A stretch of DNA of 64,000 bases, from positions 2,046,001 to 2,110,000 of the forward strand of contig OY969721.1 in the NCBI GenBank assembly GCA_963702175.1. The letters run 5' to 3'. A program made the position numbers and the translations under genes. Source of the DNA: VRUE01 sp963702175 (GTDB lineage: Bacteria > Actinomycetota > Thermoleophilia > Solirubrobacterales > 70-9). Below the pieces are notes generated by a model that worked only from the letters and a program-made list of their open reading frames with translations, searched no databases and had not been told where the DNA came from. This document shows positions 15,646 to 26,293 of the stretch, piece after piece (the first letter of the stretch is position 1; each line of letters begins with the position of its first letter).

Positions 15646-16243
15646 GCACGGGGCCTGTGCTTTGGCGACGTTCCATGAGGTGCTCAGGGTCCCCGCCTAT
15701 TCGCTTCGGCATACTGAGATCGCAGACGCGACGCGAAGTGAGGGATGGACTGGTATCTCGATGCGCGCGACAGCGATTCCTTGAGCGCGCTGCGCCGGGC
15801 TACTGAAGCACCACGGCTGAGGCTGTGCTCAGATGTGGGCGCGGCCGATCTGTCCTTCAGTTTGCCATCCCTCGGCCGAGATGAACCGCATCCTTGCCCT
15901 GACCGGACTGACCAGTGAGGGCATCGGCTTCGACAGCACCGATACGGCGTCGGCGGATCGGTCGGGCACGTCGTCAGCCGCTCGTTCCGAGCGGAGGAGT
16001 CGCTTCAGGGGCTTTCGGTCTCGGAAGGCGGCTCGAGGTACAACCTCGGAGGAGACATCCTTCTTTACCGATCGGGGCGTGAGATCCGGGGTGGGCGTTC
16101 GATCTTCCGCTCTACAAAAGAGGGTTATCGGGCGTTGCTGGGGCAAGAAGCCCCACAGATCCCAGTCGATCCCAGCCGATCTCGATCTCGCGAAAACCGC
16201 TTCAAAACACGCTCCACGTAAGCCCAGCCGATGTCCCGCCTCA
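15646..16243. other. Non-coding stretch, no gene recognised
   Basis: Open frames on both strands (for example 15829-16252) have no recognisable product or ribosome binding site. The stretch ends at a tRNA fragment and may be decayed mobile DNA. Confidence 0.5.
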
Positions 16244-16289
16244 GCCTCATAACCCGAAGGTCGCGGGTTCGAATCTCGTCCCCGCTATA
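16244..16289 (+). tRNA. tRNA-Met (CAT) 3' fragment, probable integration scar
   Basis: From the anticodon loop CCTCATAACCCGA onward the sequence reads like a tRNA-Met: variable loop AGGTC, T-arm GCGGGTTCGAATCTCGT, acceptor CCCCGCTA. The 5' half (acceptor 5' strand, D-arm) is absent upstream. A fragment that starts at the anticodon and runs to the 3' end is typical of the att core left by tyrosine-integrase elements, which restore the tRNA at the other end. It is not a functional tRNA. Confidence 0.7.
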
Positions 16290-16296
16290 GCCTTAT

Positions 16297-16312
16297 CGGA
16301 GCAAAAGCTCCG
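16297..16312 (+). other. Small perfect hairpin after the tRNA fragment
   Basis: CGGAGC AAAA GCTCCG is a perfect 6-bp stem with a 4-base loop, eight bases after the tRNA fragment. It could have been the tRNA terminator, but no T tract follows. Confidence 0.4.
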
Positions 16313-16469
16313 CTCATGAGTATCCGGTTGACTCCGGTTGGCGCCCCAAATGAGCCGGTCAAGGCCCGCTGAGGCGGCCCCGGCACCCGCAGCCAGAGCA
16401 CCGGTTGGGTCTGGAGGCCCGAGTTGCGTTTCGGTGGGAGCAGCCTGAGCGAACCGGATACTCATGAGC
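16312..16469. repeat. Perfect 18-bp inverted repeat around 122 bp
   Basis: GCTCATGAGTATCCGGTT (16312-16329) and AACCGGATACTCATGAGC (16452-16469) are exact reverse complements. The interior is GC-rich and has no open frame of note. The structure resembles a miniature inverted-repeat element or the ends of a lost insertion. No flanking target duplication was identified. Confidence 0.6.
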
Positions 16470-16601
16470 TCTGCTTTCCCTTGACTTGACTGAAGGCGCG
16501 TTGATATGAGCGGCTTCACTCGCAAGAACGATCGTTCACTCGCTAGGACGGTGCGCCCCCAGATCAGGGGTCTTTCTCGAGACAATCTAAACTCCTGATT
16601 T

Positions 16602-17249
16602 GTGGCAGCAATGGCAGCGCTTCGGCTTCGGTTCGGCGGATCATCCTGCTGGGCACTGATCGGCGCGACGCTTGCGCTGGCAATCGCGGTGCTCATGCCG
16701 GCGAGGGCGGATGCCTTTGGCACATTCACCAACGGCGTGCTCACGGTTAGCGGCGGCGAGGGAAAAATCGTCCCTCGCTGCGCGAGCGACGGCGAGATCA
16801 CCGTCAGCGGCGTTTTCGTAGACAACGATCCTGCCTACTGCCGCGACTTGAGGCGAATCGAGGCTTCTTCCTCGCTATCCACCCTCTTCGATTTCTCGCA
16901 GCTGCCCGATAGCCTCGGCGGCGGCCAGGGGCCGATCGAGATCCACGCCATCTCCACGGTGAGTGATCCGACCGAATACTCCGACGACAAGTTCATCGGG
17001 GCTCCGGGTCACATCAACGTCTTCGACGGTGGGCTCGGCTTCGACTCCATCACCGGCGGCAACCTCAACGACAGGCTGAGCGGCGGTGCGGACAGCGACA
17101 AGATCGACGGCGGACGCGGAGACGACTTTCTTCGCGGCGGTTCTGCGGCAGACAAGCTGCTCGGCGGACCCGGCCGCGACACCTTGAAGGGCGGCGGCGG
17201 GAGCGACAAGCTGGTCGGCGGCCCCGGCAGGGACACCGAAAAGCAATAG
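16602..17249 (+). CDS. Secreted RTX-type calcium-binding repeat protein
   Basis: The 215-residue protein has a signal peptide (residues about 12-38, ending ARADA). An unassigned beta-rich region follows (40-140), with two cysteines. The last 70 residues are tandem nonapeptide repeats of the GGxGxDxLxGG kind (FDGGLGFDSITGG, GGRGDDFLRGG, GGPGRDTLKGG, GGPGRDTEKQ). Such repeats form a beta-roll that binds Ca2+ outside the cell. The protein is short for an RTX toxin and has no enzymatic domain, so a surface or matrix role is more likely. Confidence 0.8.
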   Translation: MAAMAALRLRFGGSSCWALIGATLALAIAVLMPARADAFGTFTNGVLTVSGGEGKIVPRCASDGEITVSGVFVDNDPAYCRDLRRIEASSSLSTLFDFSQLPDSLGGGQGPIEIHAISTVSDPTEYSDDKFIGAPGHINVFDGGLGFDSITGGNLNDRLSGGADSDKIDGGRGDDFLRGGSAADKLLGGPGRDTLKGGGGSDKLVGGPGRDTEKQ

Positions 17250-17261
17250 TCAGCTCCGGGG

Positions 17262-17795
17262 TCAAGACGCCGGAAGGTAGGTGAGGAGGACTACTCCGGA
17301 GTCGAATCGCTTCATGTCGTCGAGCTCCATCCGGATGATTCCCCGGTCGCCAAGCACGTGGACGTTTCCCTCGCCCCAGACGAGCGGGTTCAGGTAGACC
17401 TCGTACTCGTCGATCAGGCCCTTCTCGGCGAGGGCGTACGCGAACTCGCCGCTCCCGTGCATGAACAGGTCGCCGTCGACCTCGTCCTTCAGCTTCGCGA
17501 TCGAGTCCTCGAGGTCCCCCTCGAGCAGGGTCGCGTTCCACTCGAGATCGCCGGACAGGGTGTTGGACCCGACGTACTTCGGCATCGGGTTGACCATGTC
17601 CGCCCACTTGCCCGACTGGTTCGGCCAGTATCCCGCCAGCCCCTCGTAGGTCTTGCGGCCCAGCACCAGCCCGCTGGATCTCGCCTGACGCTCGAACGAG
17701 TAGTCGCCGTGGTCTCCGTCCGCCTGCACCCACTCGCCGACCGGGTCTATGACGCCGTCGACGGTGGCCTGCGTTGTCGCGATCAGCTTTCCCAT
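17262..17795 (-). CDS. Dihydrofolate reductase-like (RibD C-terminal) protein
   Basis: The 177-residue length and motifs ATVDGVIDPVGEW, LVLGRKTYEGLAGYWP and DLFMHGSGEFAYALAEKGLI then DEYEVYLNPLVWGEG are those of the RibD_C/DHFR-like family. These proteins bind NADPH and reduce unidentified substrates; true folate activity is rare in them. GGAGAAT lies upstream of the ATG. The gene is convergent with the RTX protein and divergent from msrA. Confidence 0.88.
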   Translation of the reverse strand: MGKLIATTQATVDGVIDPVGEWVQADGDHGDYSFERQARSSGLVLGRKTYEGLAGYWPNQSGKWADMVNPMPKYVGSNTLSGDLEWNATLLEGDLEDSIAKLKDEVDGDLFMHGSGEFAYALAEKGLIDEYEVYLNPLVWGEGNVHVLGDRGIIRMELDDMKRFDSGVVLLTYLPAS

Positions 17796-17921
17796 CTAGA
17801 TTCTCCTTCGGTTGCGAGAGCTCCCTCTGAGCTCCTCTACCCATGAGACGAACGGGGAAGCGTTTGATCGGCGGGCCTTCCGAGACTAGTCTCAACAGAA
17901 CTTCGAAGGAAGGACAAAGCC

Positions 17922-18428
17922 ATGAGCGACGACACCGAGACCGCGATCCTCGCGGGAGGTTGCTTCTGGATCATGCAGCAACTGCTGCGCGACCGCGACG
18001 GAGTCATCTCCACCCGCGTGGGATGGACCGGCGGCGAGAACGACAACCCGACGGAGGAGAACAATTCCGGCCACGCCGAGGCGGTCGAAGTCGTCTTCGA
18101 TCCAGAGCGGATCTCCTATCGGGACCTACTCGAGTTCTTCTTCCAGGTCCACCGCCCCGATCTTGGTGAAGGTCTCGTCGGCTTCGCCTATCGCTCGGGG
18201 ATCTTCTATACGACCGACAAGCAGCGCCAAGTGGCCGAGGAAACGATCCCCGACGTTGACGCCTCGGGCCACTGGCCCGGCAAGGTCGTGACCGAGATCA
18301 GCGAGGCTGGTCCCTTCTGGGGGGCCGAGGCCAAAGATCAGGGCTACTTCCAACGCTATCCTGACGGCTGCACGCCCCCCTTCCCGAGGCCCGGTGTGGG
18401 AGCTGCCAACCGCGAGACCGCGGCCTAG
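17922..18428 (+). CDS. msrA: Peptide-methionine (S)-S-oxide reductase
   Basis: The 168-residue protein carries AGGCFW with the nucleophile Cys14. It also has GWTGGENDNPTEENNSGHAE, which corresponds to the family's substrate and calcium-like loop, and SGIFYTTDKQRQVAEE. It repairs methionine-S-sulfoxide in proteins using thioredoxin. The usual glutamate-rich helix after GCFW reads IMQQLL here, a mild deviation. The preceding bases GAAGGAAGGAC give a good ribosome binding site. Confidence 0.9.
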   Translation: MSDDTETAILAGGCFWIMQQLLRDRDGVISTRVGWTGGENDNPTEENNSGHAEAVEVVFDPERISYRDLLEFFFQVHRPDLGEGLVGFAYRSGIFYTTDKQRQVAEETIPDVDASGHWPGKVVTEISEAGPFWGAEAKDQGYFQRYPDGCTPPFPRPGVGAANRETAA

Positions 18429-18555
18429 CCCAGGCTGAGCGGTGGTCGCCGCCGCGCTCGGCTTCATCTTTGCCGCCAGGCTGATCCCCCGTCGGGCGGC
18501 GGTCGAACCGGCGCACAGGCGCCCCCCGCCGGCGGGATTTAGGAGGATGAAGAAC

Positions 18556-20940
<2,385 letters not shown>

Positions 20941-20943
20941 CCC

Positions 20944-20960
20944 CGAAGGCGTCGCCTTCG
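20944..20960 (+). terminator. Possible terminator hairpin after the UvrA-like gene
   Basis: CGAAGGCGTCGCCTTCG is a perfect short palindrome three bases after the stop codon, without a T tract. Confidence 0.35.
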
Positions 20961-21105
20961 TTGGCTGCGACAAACGCGCGAAATAGCGGTCCAGACCTCT
21001 AGGAAAGTCCTTGGCCTGGCGCGCTGCGAATCGGGGTATTTGGTGCTTAAAGCGCAGGAATCGCTTGCCTGGAGCAGAAAAGGCTTGAGCTGAGGGGCTA
21101 GGTAA

Positions 21106-21744
21106 ATGAACGGACAAATTCGTAGCCACGAGAGTTCCAGCTGCTTCCTCTGTAATCCAGAGCCTGAGTACACCTGGGCCACCTCCGAGCATTTCCGTGC
21201 GGTTCTCGGAGTCGGTCCGGTGGGGGAGGGATTTACTTTGATCGCCGCTCGCGAGCATGTCCCGAGTATGCTCGACCTCGGCCAAGACGCAGCCGAGGAT
21301 CTGATCCGCTTTACGGAGTCGGTCTGCGGCCGTCTCGGTGTTATTTACGGGTCTACGGTGGTGGCGGAGCATGGCCGCGTCGCCCCCTGTGTCGAGCCCG
21401 GTATCCGCGAGCACGAGCCACATTGCCTTCACGCCCATCGCTTGGTTTTCACTGGTGCTTCGCGGATCGACCTCGCCGTGGCGGCGCCGAAGATGAAGAT
21501 CCGCCGCTTCGCTGATTTCGAGACCGCACGTGACTACTATGACGATTCGGGCCAGTATCTCTATGTCGAGGATGACTCCGGCGTTCAAGTCGGTCGCATC
21601 GACGGCCCGCTCCCGCGTCAGTTCCTGCGCGCCATCGTTGCCCTCGAGCAGGGCCGCCCCCACCTAGCCGACTGGCGCCAGCAACCCGGCTTCGAGGCGA
21701 TCGCTGCCGCCCAGCGCGCGCTCGGCCTCGCAGCTGCAGCCTGA
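21106..21744 (+). CDS. HIT-like protein with degenerate histidine triad
   Basis: The 212-residue protein begins CFLC at about residue 13, has AAREHVPSML near 47 and VVAEHGRVAPC near 85. At about 105 it has HEPHCLHAHRLVF. That last segment aligns with the C-x-HAHxH motif of HIT proteins, but the third histidine is leucine. HIT proteins hydrolyse or transfer nucleoside monophosphates. The next gene begins with the base after this stop. Together with the deoxyribosyltransferase-like and kinase-like genes nearby, this suggests a nucleotide-related cluster; that is inference. Confidence 0.6.
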   Translation: MNGQIRSHESSSCFLCNPEPEYTWATSEHFRAVLGVGPVGEGFTLIAAREHVPSMLDLGQDAAEDLIRFTESVCGRLGVIYGSTVVAEHGRVAPCVEPGIREHEPHCLHAHRLVFTGASRIDLAVAAPKMKIRRFADFETARDYYDDSGQYLYVEDDSGVQVGRIDGPLPRQFLRAIVALEQGRPHLADWRQQPGFEAIAAAQRALGLAAAA

Positions 21745-23001
21745 ATGATGGCGATCACCGACGCCTGGGTCTGGCGCCCGGCGAAGATAGAGGAGCTCGA
21801 CGGTCGCGCTGGGGAGTGCCTGGCGCCGATCTGTGACCTGCTCGAAGACCAGACTGTAAAGGCTGAGGATCTCGGCGGGTCCACTGCCTGGGGCCAGTTT
21901 CTCGACAGCGGCCACCATTCCGACCAGCAGTGGGGCCGTTTCGGCACCTCCGCTGCACTTCAGGTCTTCGCGATCGCCCACCACTGGGACGGGCAGGAAC
22001 GGTCCGTCTATACGACCTCACCTGTGAATGGGGTCAAGGATGCGATCCCCACGGCAGTTCCAGGTAAGGGCGAGACTGCAAAGGAAGAGGACTTCGAAGA
22101 CCCGCTCAAGCTCGCCTTCATGATCGACGCTCTTTATCTCGATGAGATTGACCAGCGGCTTCCTCGCGAGAACCCGCAATTGGTCAAGCACCTGCTCTCC
22201 CTTGCCCTCGAGACCAAGGAGGGCTGGAGCACCCGCGGCACCGACGATCCCCGACGCCAGGACCGGCTGCTGGTAACTGCCTTCGCTCTGCACACCCTGC
22301 GCCGCTTTCCCGAAGCGCTCAGCGCAGAGGAGATCGTCAACGCCTGGGATTGGCTGGCGACCCAGCTTCGTCGCCGTACCGCCCTGCTCGGAGCCGACGT
22401 GCTCGCCATGGGGTGCCTGGCTTTGACGTCCTGTCCACAGAGTCGTCAGAGCCGCATCGTTGACGAATCGCTGGCCCAGGTGCGAAAGGAGCTCATAGAT
22501 CGTCACGGTGGCGAGCGCTGCCCGGCGATCGACCGGCCCTACTTCAACCCTTACTCGCGCGGCGAGATCAACGACTATCTCTTCCTCAGCCCCGAGCTGC
22601 TCACAGCGCTGTTTTTCCTCGAGGACGACGATCGGCCGACGCAGATTCGGGCCTTCGCGCTCGAGGTCGTCAACCGGATTGTCGAGCAGATTCGCACCGA
22701 GAATCGCGACTCAAGCAATCCAGAGGGGTTTCGCGTACAGCGCGGCATGCTTGGCACCGTCGATCAGATGTGGGCAATCCGGGTCCTTTACGCATTCCAC
22801 CGCGCCCATCGTCGCAATGCCTCAAGCCTGAGGCCGGTCGGAAGACTGGTCTTTACTTCCGGGCTAATCGCGATCCCGGCGACGGTCGCAGCGATCGTCT
22901 GCCTCTACATCTTCGGTGGCACGCCTGGCGCCGCCGCAGCCGGCGTTCTCACTGCGCTCCTCGGCGTGTTGCTAAGCCCATTCGTTAGAAGGCGCGACTA
23001 G
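21745..23001 (+). CDS. Helical-repeat protein with C-terminal membrane anchor, unknown
   Basis: The 418-residue protein has a long, probably helical soluble part with WGQFLDSGHHSDQQWGRFGT near residue 48, AFALHTLRRFPEALSAEEIV near 180 and YFNPYSRGEINDYLFLSPEL near 268. The last 50 residues hold two hydrophobic helices and end FVRRRD. The helix periodicity recalls alpha-toroid proteins, but no catalytic motif is visible. It is directly coupled to the HIT-like gene (ATG follows its TGA). I do not recognise the family. Confidence 0.65.
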   Translation: MMAITDAWVWRPAKIEELDGRAGECLAPICDLLEDQTVKAEDLGGSTAWGQFLDSGHHSDQQWGRFGTSAALQVFAIAHHWDGQERSVYTTSPVNGVKDAIPTAVPGKGETAKEEDFEDPLKLAFMIDALYLDEIDQRLPRENPQLVKHLLSLALETKEGWSTRGTDDPRRQDRLLVTAFALHTLRRFPEALSAEEIVNAWDWLATQLRRRTALLGADVLAMGCLALTSCPQSRQSRIVDESLAQVRKELIDRHGGERCPAIDRPYFNPYSRGEINDYLFLSPELLTALFFLEDDDRPTQIRAFALEVVNRIVEQIRTENRDSSNPEGFRVQRGMLGTVDQMWAIRVLYAFHRAHRRNASSLRPVGRLVFTSGLIAIPATVAAIVCLYIFGGTPGAAAAGVLTALLGVLLSPFVRRRD

Positions 23002-23035
23002 AAATGGCGTCCGGTCTCGAGCCTACGGTTGCGCC

Positions 23036-23287
23036 ATGATTCCAATCAACTCCAAGCCGGACAGGGTTGCTCGTGACCTCGCGCTATGGCGTAGCGGGCA
23101 GTTCGCCCCTCGATCCCCGCGGCCGATTCGCGACTGGCGAATCCGGCGCTTGATGCGGGCGTTGAGCCGCAACAATCGTTACGAAATCGAGCGTCTAATC
23201 GCGGTCGGCAGAGGCCAACGCCCCAGCGACGGACGTTCACCGCTTTTCACGCCCAGCGCAAGCCCACGCATCACCCATCCGAGTTAA
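23036..23287 (+). CDS. Possible small basic protein
   Basis: The 83-residue frame has no recognised domain, is arginine-rich (RPIRDWRIRRLMRALSRNNR) and lacks a strong ribosome binding site. It follows the membrane-anchored protein by 34 bp and overlaps the end of the convergent deoxyribosyltransferase-like gene. It could be a spurious frame in GC-rich DNA. Confidence 0.35.
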   Translation: MIPINSKPDRVARDLALWRSGQFAPRSPRPIRDWRIRRLMRALSRNNRYEIERLIAVGRGQRPSDGRSPLFTPSASPRITHPS

Positions 23288-23618
23288 GCACCGCCGGGCG
23301 AGCTGCGCCCCAGTAGGGGTAGCGCTCGACCTCTGGCAGGTGGTGAAAGATGTGCTCGTGTTCGGGCCCGATTAGGATCATTCGCTTGCCGAGTGCGAGG
23401 GCAACACCGAACTCAAGGTGGCGACCGCCGCGCCCTTGGGCACTCGCCCCCACCGACTCCGTGAAGCCGACAAAAAGGTCGGCTCTCTGCAGGTCACCCA
23501 GGTCGCGCCGCGCCGCGCCGCTAGCGGCTCTCGGATTGCCCAGGTCGACCGGCTCAGCCCAGAGCCAGGAGCTGGTCACGGGCAGACCAGCTTGCCTGCA
23601 CTCTTCGGCGATTTCCAA
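23271..23618 (-). CDS. Nucleoside 2-deoxyribosyltransferase-like protein
   Basis: From the TTG at 23618 the product has 115 residues. The segment GRGGRHLEFGVALALGKRMI then PEHEHIFHHLPEVERY matches the Rossmannoid deoxyribosyltransferase family, with the catalytic glutamate in HLEFG. The in-frame upstream codons read AIYLSSRSARRAELLE, which is the expected first strand and helix of the family. There is no ATG, GTG or TTG before the TGA at 23676-23678. The true start is therefore uncertain (possibly ATA or ATC, or a lost start). The family cleaves or swaps bases on deoxynucleosides or produces signalling nucleotides. Confidence 0.65.
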   Translation of the reverse strand: MEIAEECRQAGLPVTSSWLWAEPVDLGNPRAASGAARRDLGDLQRADLFVGFTESVGASAQGRGGRHLEFGVALALGKRMILIGPEHEHIFHHLPEVERYPYWGAARPAVLNSDG

Positions 23619-23737
23619 TAGCTCCGCGCGCCGCGCCGAGCGCGATGAGAGATATATGGCTTGACGTGCGATGTCTCATCCTCCCAACGCGGCAAAGCGG
23701 CCACGTCTCCAGGCACGTGAACCGTCAAACTTTGGGT

Positions 23738-24508
23738 ATGAGCAGCTTGCCAGTAAGCCTGGCATCGGTGGCCGCAATCGAGGGCGCGAGCGGTAGCGGT
23801 AAGACGACGCTCCTGCGCGGTCTATCTGCCCGCTATGGCTGCGTTGTGATCGAGATTGGGGTAATAGTCAGGGCTGTAGCCTGGTGGGCGCAGCGAAAGC
23901 ACGTTCCGGTTCGTGACGCGGTCGCCGAGCTAGCAGCACTAGACAACGATGGCGCTCTCGCTCTCGGTGCCAGCCCCCAGACCGCGATGGCAGCGATGGA
24001 TCTGCTGCTACAAGGAAAGGCGCTCGGCGATGCTGCCTTTGCACCACAGCTTGAGGAGGGCCTGGTTGCGGCGACCCTTAGCGATGACGGGATGGCCTGG
24101 GTGCATGCGCTGGTTCGGGAGCGACTTCGCGGGCGCCACGCGGCGATCTCCGGCCGCGAGGTGGCTACTCGCACTGTGCCCGGGGCTCGCTTGGTCGTGC
24201 GTCTGGAAGCAGAGCCTCGCGTACGCCGCCGCCGCAAGCTCGAGCAAATGAGCAAAGCGGGAATCCCAGCGCGTTGGCGCGATGATGCCCGCCTGCTGGC
24301 GGCGCCTGGGCCGGATGTCCTGTGCTTCGACACTACTTTCCGCTCCCCAGCCGAAATTTTGCGTCAGGTTGGAAACGCCGCTGAAAACCGTTTGGGTTGG
24401 CGTTCCAAAGCTAATGATTTGGTCGTGCCTACTCGTCACCCGGCGGATATCTCACATGACGGTGATGACTCTGCTCGGGCTACCGCAAGCCCGAGCAGGT
24501 TTCGCTAG
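23738..24508 (+). CDS. P-loop kinase related to cytidylate kinases
   Basis: ATG at 23738 gives 256 residues; the frame is open further upstream without homology. GASGSGKTTLLRGL is a Walker A motif. It is followed by a Cmk-like EIGVIVRAVAWWAQRKHV and later SGREVATRTVPGARLVVRLE, which parallels the GRDIGTVVFPxAxxKxxL motif of cytidylate kinase. The last 60 residues are unrelated and may be disordered. It is likely a (deoxy)nucleoside monophosphate kinase of unknown specificity. It is divergent from the deoxyribosyltransferase-like gene. Confidence 0.7.
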   Translation: MSSLPVSLASVAAIEGASGSGKTTLLRGLSARYGCVVIEIGVIVRAVAWWAQRKHVPVRDAVAELAALDNDGALALGASPQTAMAAMDLLLQGKALGDAAFAPQLEEGLVAATLSDDGMAWVHALVRERLRGRHAAISGREVATRTVPGARLVVRLEAEPRVRRRRKLEQMSKAGIPARWRDDARLLAAPGPDVLCFDTTFRSPAEILRQVGNAAENRLGWRSKANDLVVPTRHPADISHDGDDSARATASPSRFR

Positions 24509-24596
24509 CAAGCTCGGGCGCTGCCAGGAGATCGATGGGCATGGAAACCGTGGTCGTTGCCACGCCATCGGGTACCGCCAGCCTCGGCGCCGGCCC

Positions 24597-25454
24597 TCAG
24601 AGGTCGCGGCGACGGAAGGCCAGGGCCGCGAGCGCCAGTACGGCGGTGGACCAGGCGATCGCCCAGGGCCAGATCGCCGCGCCGACGTTGCTGGCGCCGC
24701 CGAAGGGTCCGAGCTGGACGATCACGCCTGCCGCGCCGTCGATATCCGAGGTCAGCGCGTGGAGGCCGTTCTGGTAGAGCGCCTCGAACGGGACGATCCA
24801 GGAGATGATCGAGCTCGCCGTCGTCAGGCTGTCAACGTCGAGCGCGTCGCCGATCTGGCCCAGCAGCCCGGCGGCGAGCCCCGTCGCGAAGACCATGAAG
24901 ATCGCGATGCCGTTGGCGGTGGTCCCGAGCAGCGTCGAGCCGAGCAGCGAGATTGCCACCACGGTGACGACACCCAGCGCCAGGCCGGCGGCGGGAACGA
25001 CGAGCGACCCGGGCGTGAAGTCGCCGGCGGCATTGGTGATAAGCACGGCGACGAGGAAGACGGTGACGACATAGGGGGCGCAGACGGCGGAGGCGGCGAG
25101 CAGCCGCCCGATCAGCAGCGTCGTGCGCCCCACCGGACGCACGACCAGCGGTTGCAGCAGGCCGCGCTCGGCGTCGCCGCGGACCGCACCGAGCGTGAGG
25201 AAGACGGCCAGCACCACGCCGAGGAAGAGCGCGACGAACATCGCCAGGCCGAGCAGCGTCCCGCCCGCCAGCGCCCGCTCGTCGATCGGGATGAAGCCGC
25301 CAGCGCTCGTCTGCTCGAGCGAGTCGAAGGTCTCGAAGGCGGCCAGCGCGTAGAGAGCGAGGAAGGCCGCGGTCAGCAGCGCGACGACGAGCAGCACGCG
25401 GCGGCGGACCGCCTCCCGCAGCGCATGACCGGCGATGGTGATCGCGTCGCTCAC
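24597..25454 (-). CDS. ABC-2 type transporter permease
   Basis: The 285-residue integral membrane protein has about six hydrophobic helices and the pattern GDAERGLLQPLVVRPVGRTT between helices 2 and 3. That pattern is typical of ABC-2 permeases, where it contacts the ATPase. The start overlaps the end of the ATPase gene by four bases. Substrate is unknown. Confidence 0.88.
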   Translation of the reverse strand: MSDAITIAGHALREAVRRRVLLVVALLTAAFLALYALAAFETFDSLEQTSAGGFIPIDERALAGGTLLGLAMFVALFLGVVLAVFLTLGAVRGDAERGLLQPLVVRPVGRTTLLIGRLLAASAVCAPYVVTVFLVAVLITNAAGDFTPGSLVVPAAGLALGVVTVVAISLLGSTLLGTTANGIAIFMVFATGLAAGLLGQIGDALDVDSLTTASSIISWIVPFEALYQNGLHALTSDIDGAAGVIVQLGPFGGASNVGAAIWPWAIAWSTAVLALAALAFRRRDL

Positions 25455-26293
25455 CCGTCGCGTCCCACCACGGCGGCGAGATAGGCGTCCTCGAGCGTGC
25501 CGCTCACCACGCGGACGCCGTAGACCTCGGCGCCATCGGCCACCAGTTCGCGGACGATTCGCGGGACATCCTCGCGGCGCGCGTCGGGCAAGACCTGCAC
25601 GCCTTCGGAGGTCTCGACTTCGACGCCGCCGGTCGCGGTCAGGTCCTCCGGGCGTCCCTCGGTCACCACCCGGCCGCCGTCGATGATCACAACCCGGTCG
25701 CAGACGAGCTCGATCTCGCTGAGCAGGTGTGAGTTCAGCAGCACGCCGACGCCTTGGTCGCGCAGTCCGACGAGCAGCTCGCGTACCGTGCGGCGGCCGC
25801 CTGGGTCGAGCGCGCTCGTCGGCTCGTCGAGCAGCACGAGCCGCGGGTCGCCGATCAGCGCCTGGGCGATACCCAGCCGCTGCTGCATGCCCTTGCTCAT
25901 CGTCTCCACCCGGCGCTCGCCCTCGCCCTCGAGGCCGACCCGCGCCAGCAGCGCCTCACGCTCCGCCACCCCGCCATTGGAGCGGGCCAGGCGCTGATGC
26001 AGCGCGAGCACCTCCTCGGCACGGGCCCAGCCGGGGAAGCGGAACAGCTCGGCGAGGTAACCGGTCGACGCTCGTGCCGCCCGGCTACCGGCCGTCGCGC
26101 CGGCGACGTGCGCTTCCCCGGCCGTCGGCCAGACCAGGCCGCAGGCGATCTTCACCAGCGTCGACTTGCCTGCCCCGTTGGGGCCGAGCAGGCCAACGAG
26201 CTCTCCCGCCTCGACCTCTAGATCGACGGCGCCGAGCGCGGTCGTCCTGCCGTAGCGCTTCGAGAGACCGCGGACAGAGAGGGCAGCAGTCAT
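25451..26293 (-). CDS. ABC transporter ATP-binding protein
   Basis: The ATG at 26293 gives 280 residues. Walker A is GPNGAGKST, the signature is MSKGMQQRL, Walker B is LVLLDEPTSALDP, and the H-loop is LLNSHLLSE. A 70-residue C-terminal extension (TSEGVQVLPDARRED) resembles that of exporters of the CcmA/NatA kind. It is paired with the ABC-2 permease downstream. Its start codon overlaps, on the other strand, the start codon of the 26292 gene. An upstream extension of the frame to 26542 lies within that gene and is not coding. Confidence 0.9.
   Translation of the reverse strand: MTAALSVRGLSKRYGRTTALGAVDLEVEAGELVGLLGPNGAGKSTLVKIACGLVWPTAGEAHVAGATAGSRAARASTGYLAELFRFPGWARAEEVLALHQRLARSNGGVAEREALLARVGLEGEGERRVETMSKGMQQRLGIAQALIGDPRLVLLDEPTSALDPGGRRTVRELLVGLRDQGVGVLLNSHLLSEIELVCDRVVIIDGGRVVTEGRPEDLTATGGVEVETSEGVQVLPDARREDVPRIVRELVADGAEVYGVRVVSGTLEDAYLAAVVGRDG

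Noticed and set aside
15829..16252. Overlapping open frames on both strands between the secreted protein and the tRNA fragment
   Set aside because: No domain, no ribosome binding site and composition like random GC-rich DNA.
16247..16825. Open frame on the minus strand ending in GTRFEPATFGL
   Set aside because: That peptide is the familiar translation of a tRNA 3' end read antisense; it marks the tRNA fragment, not a protein gene.
22854..22990. CRISPR array or other tandem repeat array anywhere in the window
   Set aside because: No regularly spaced short repeats with unique spacers were seen; only isolated pairs of repeats occur.
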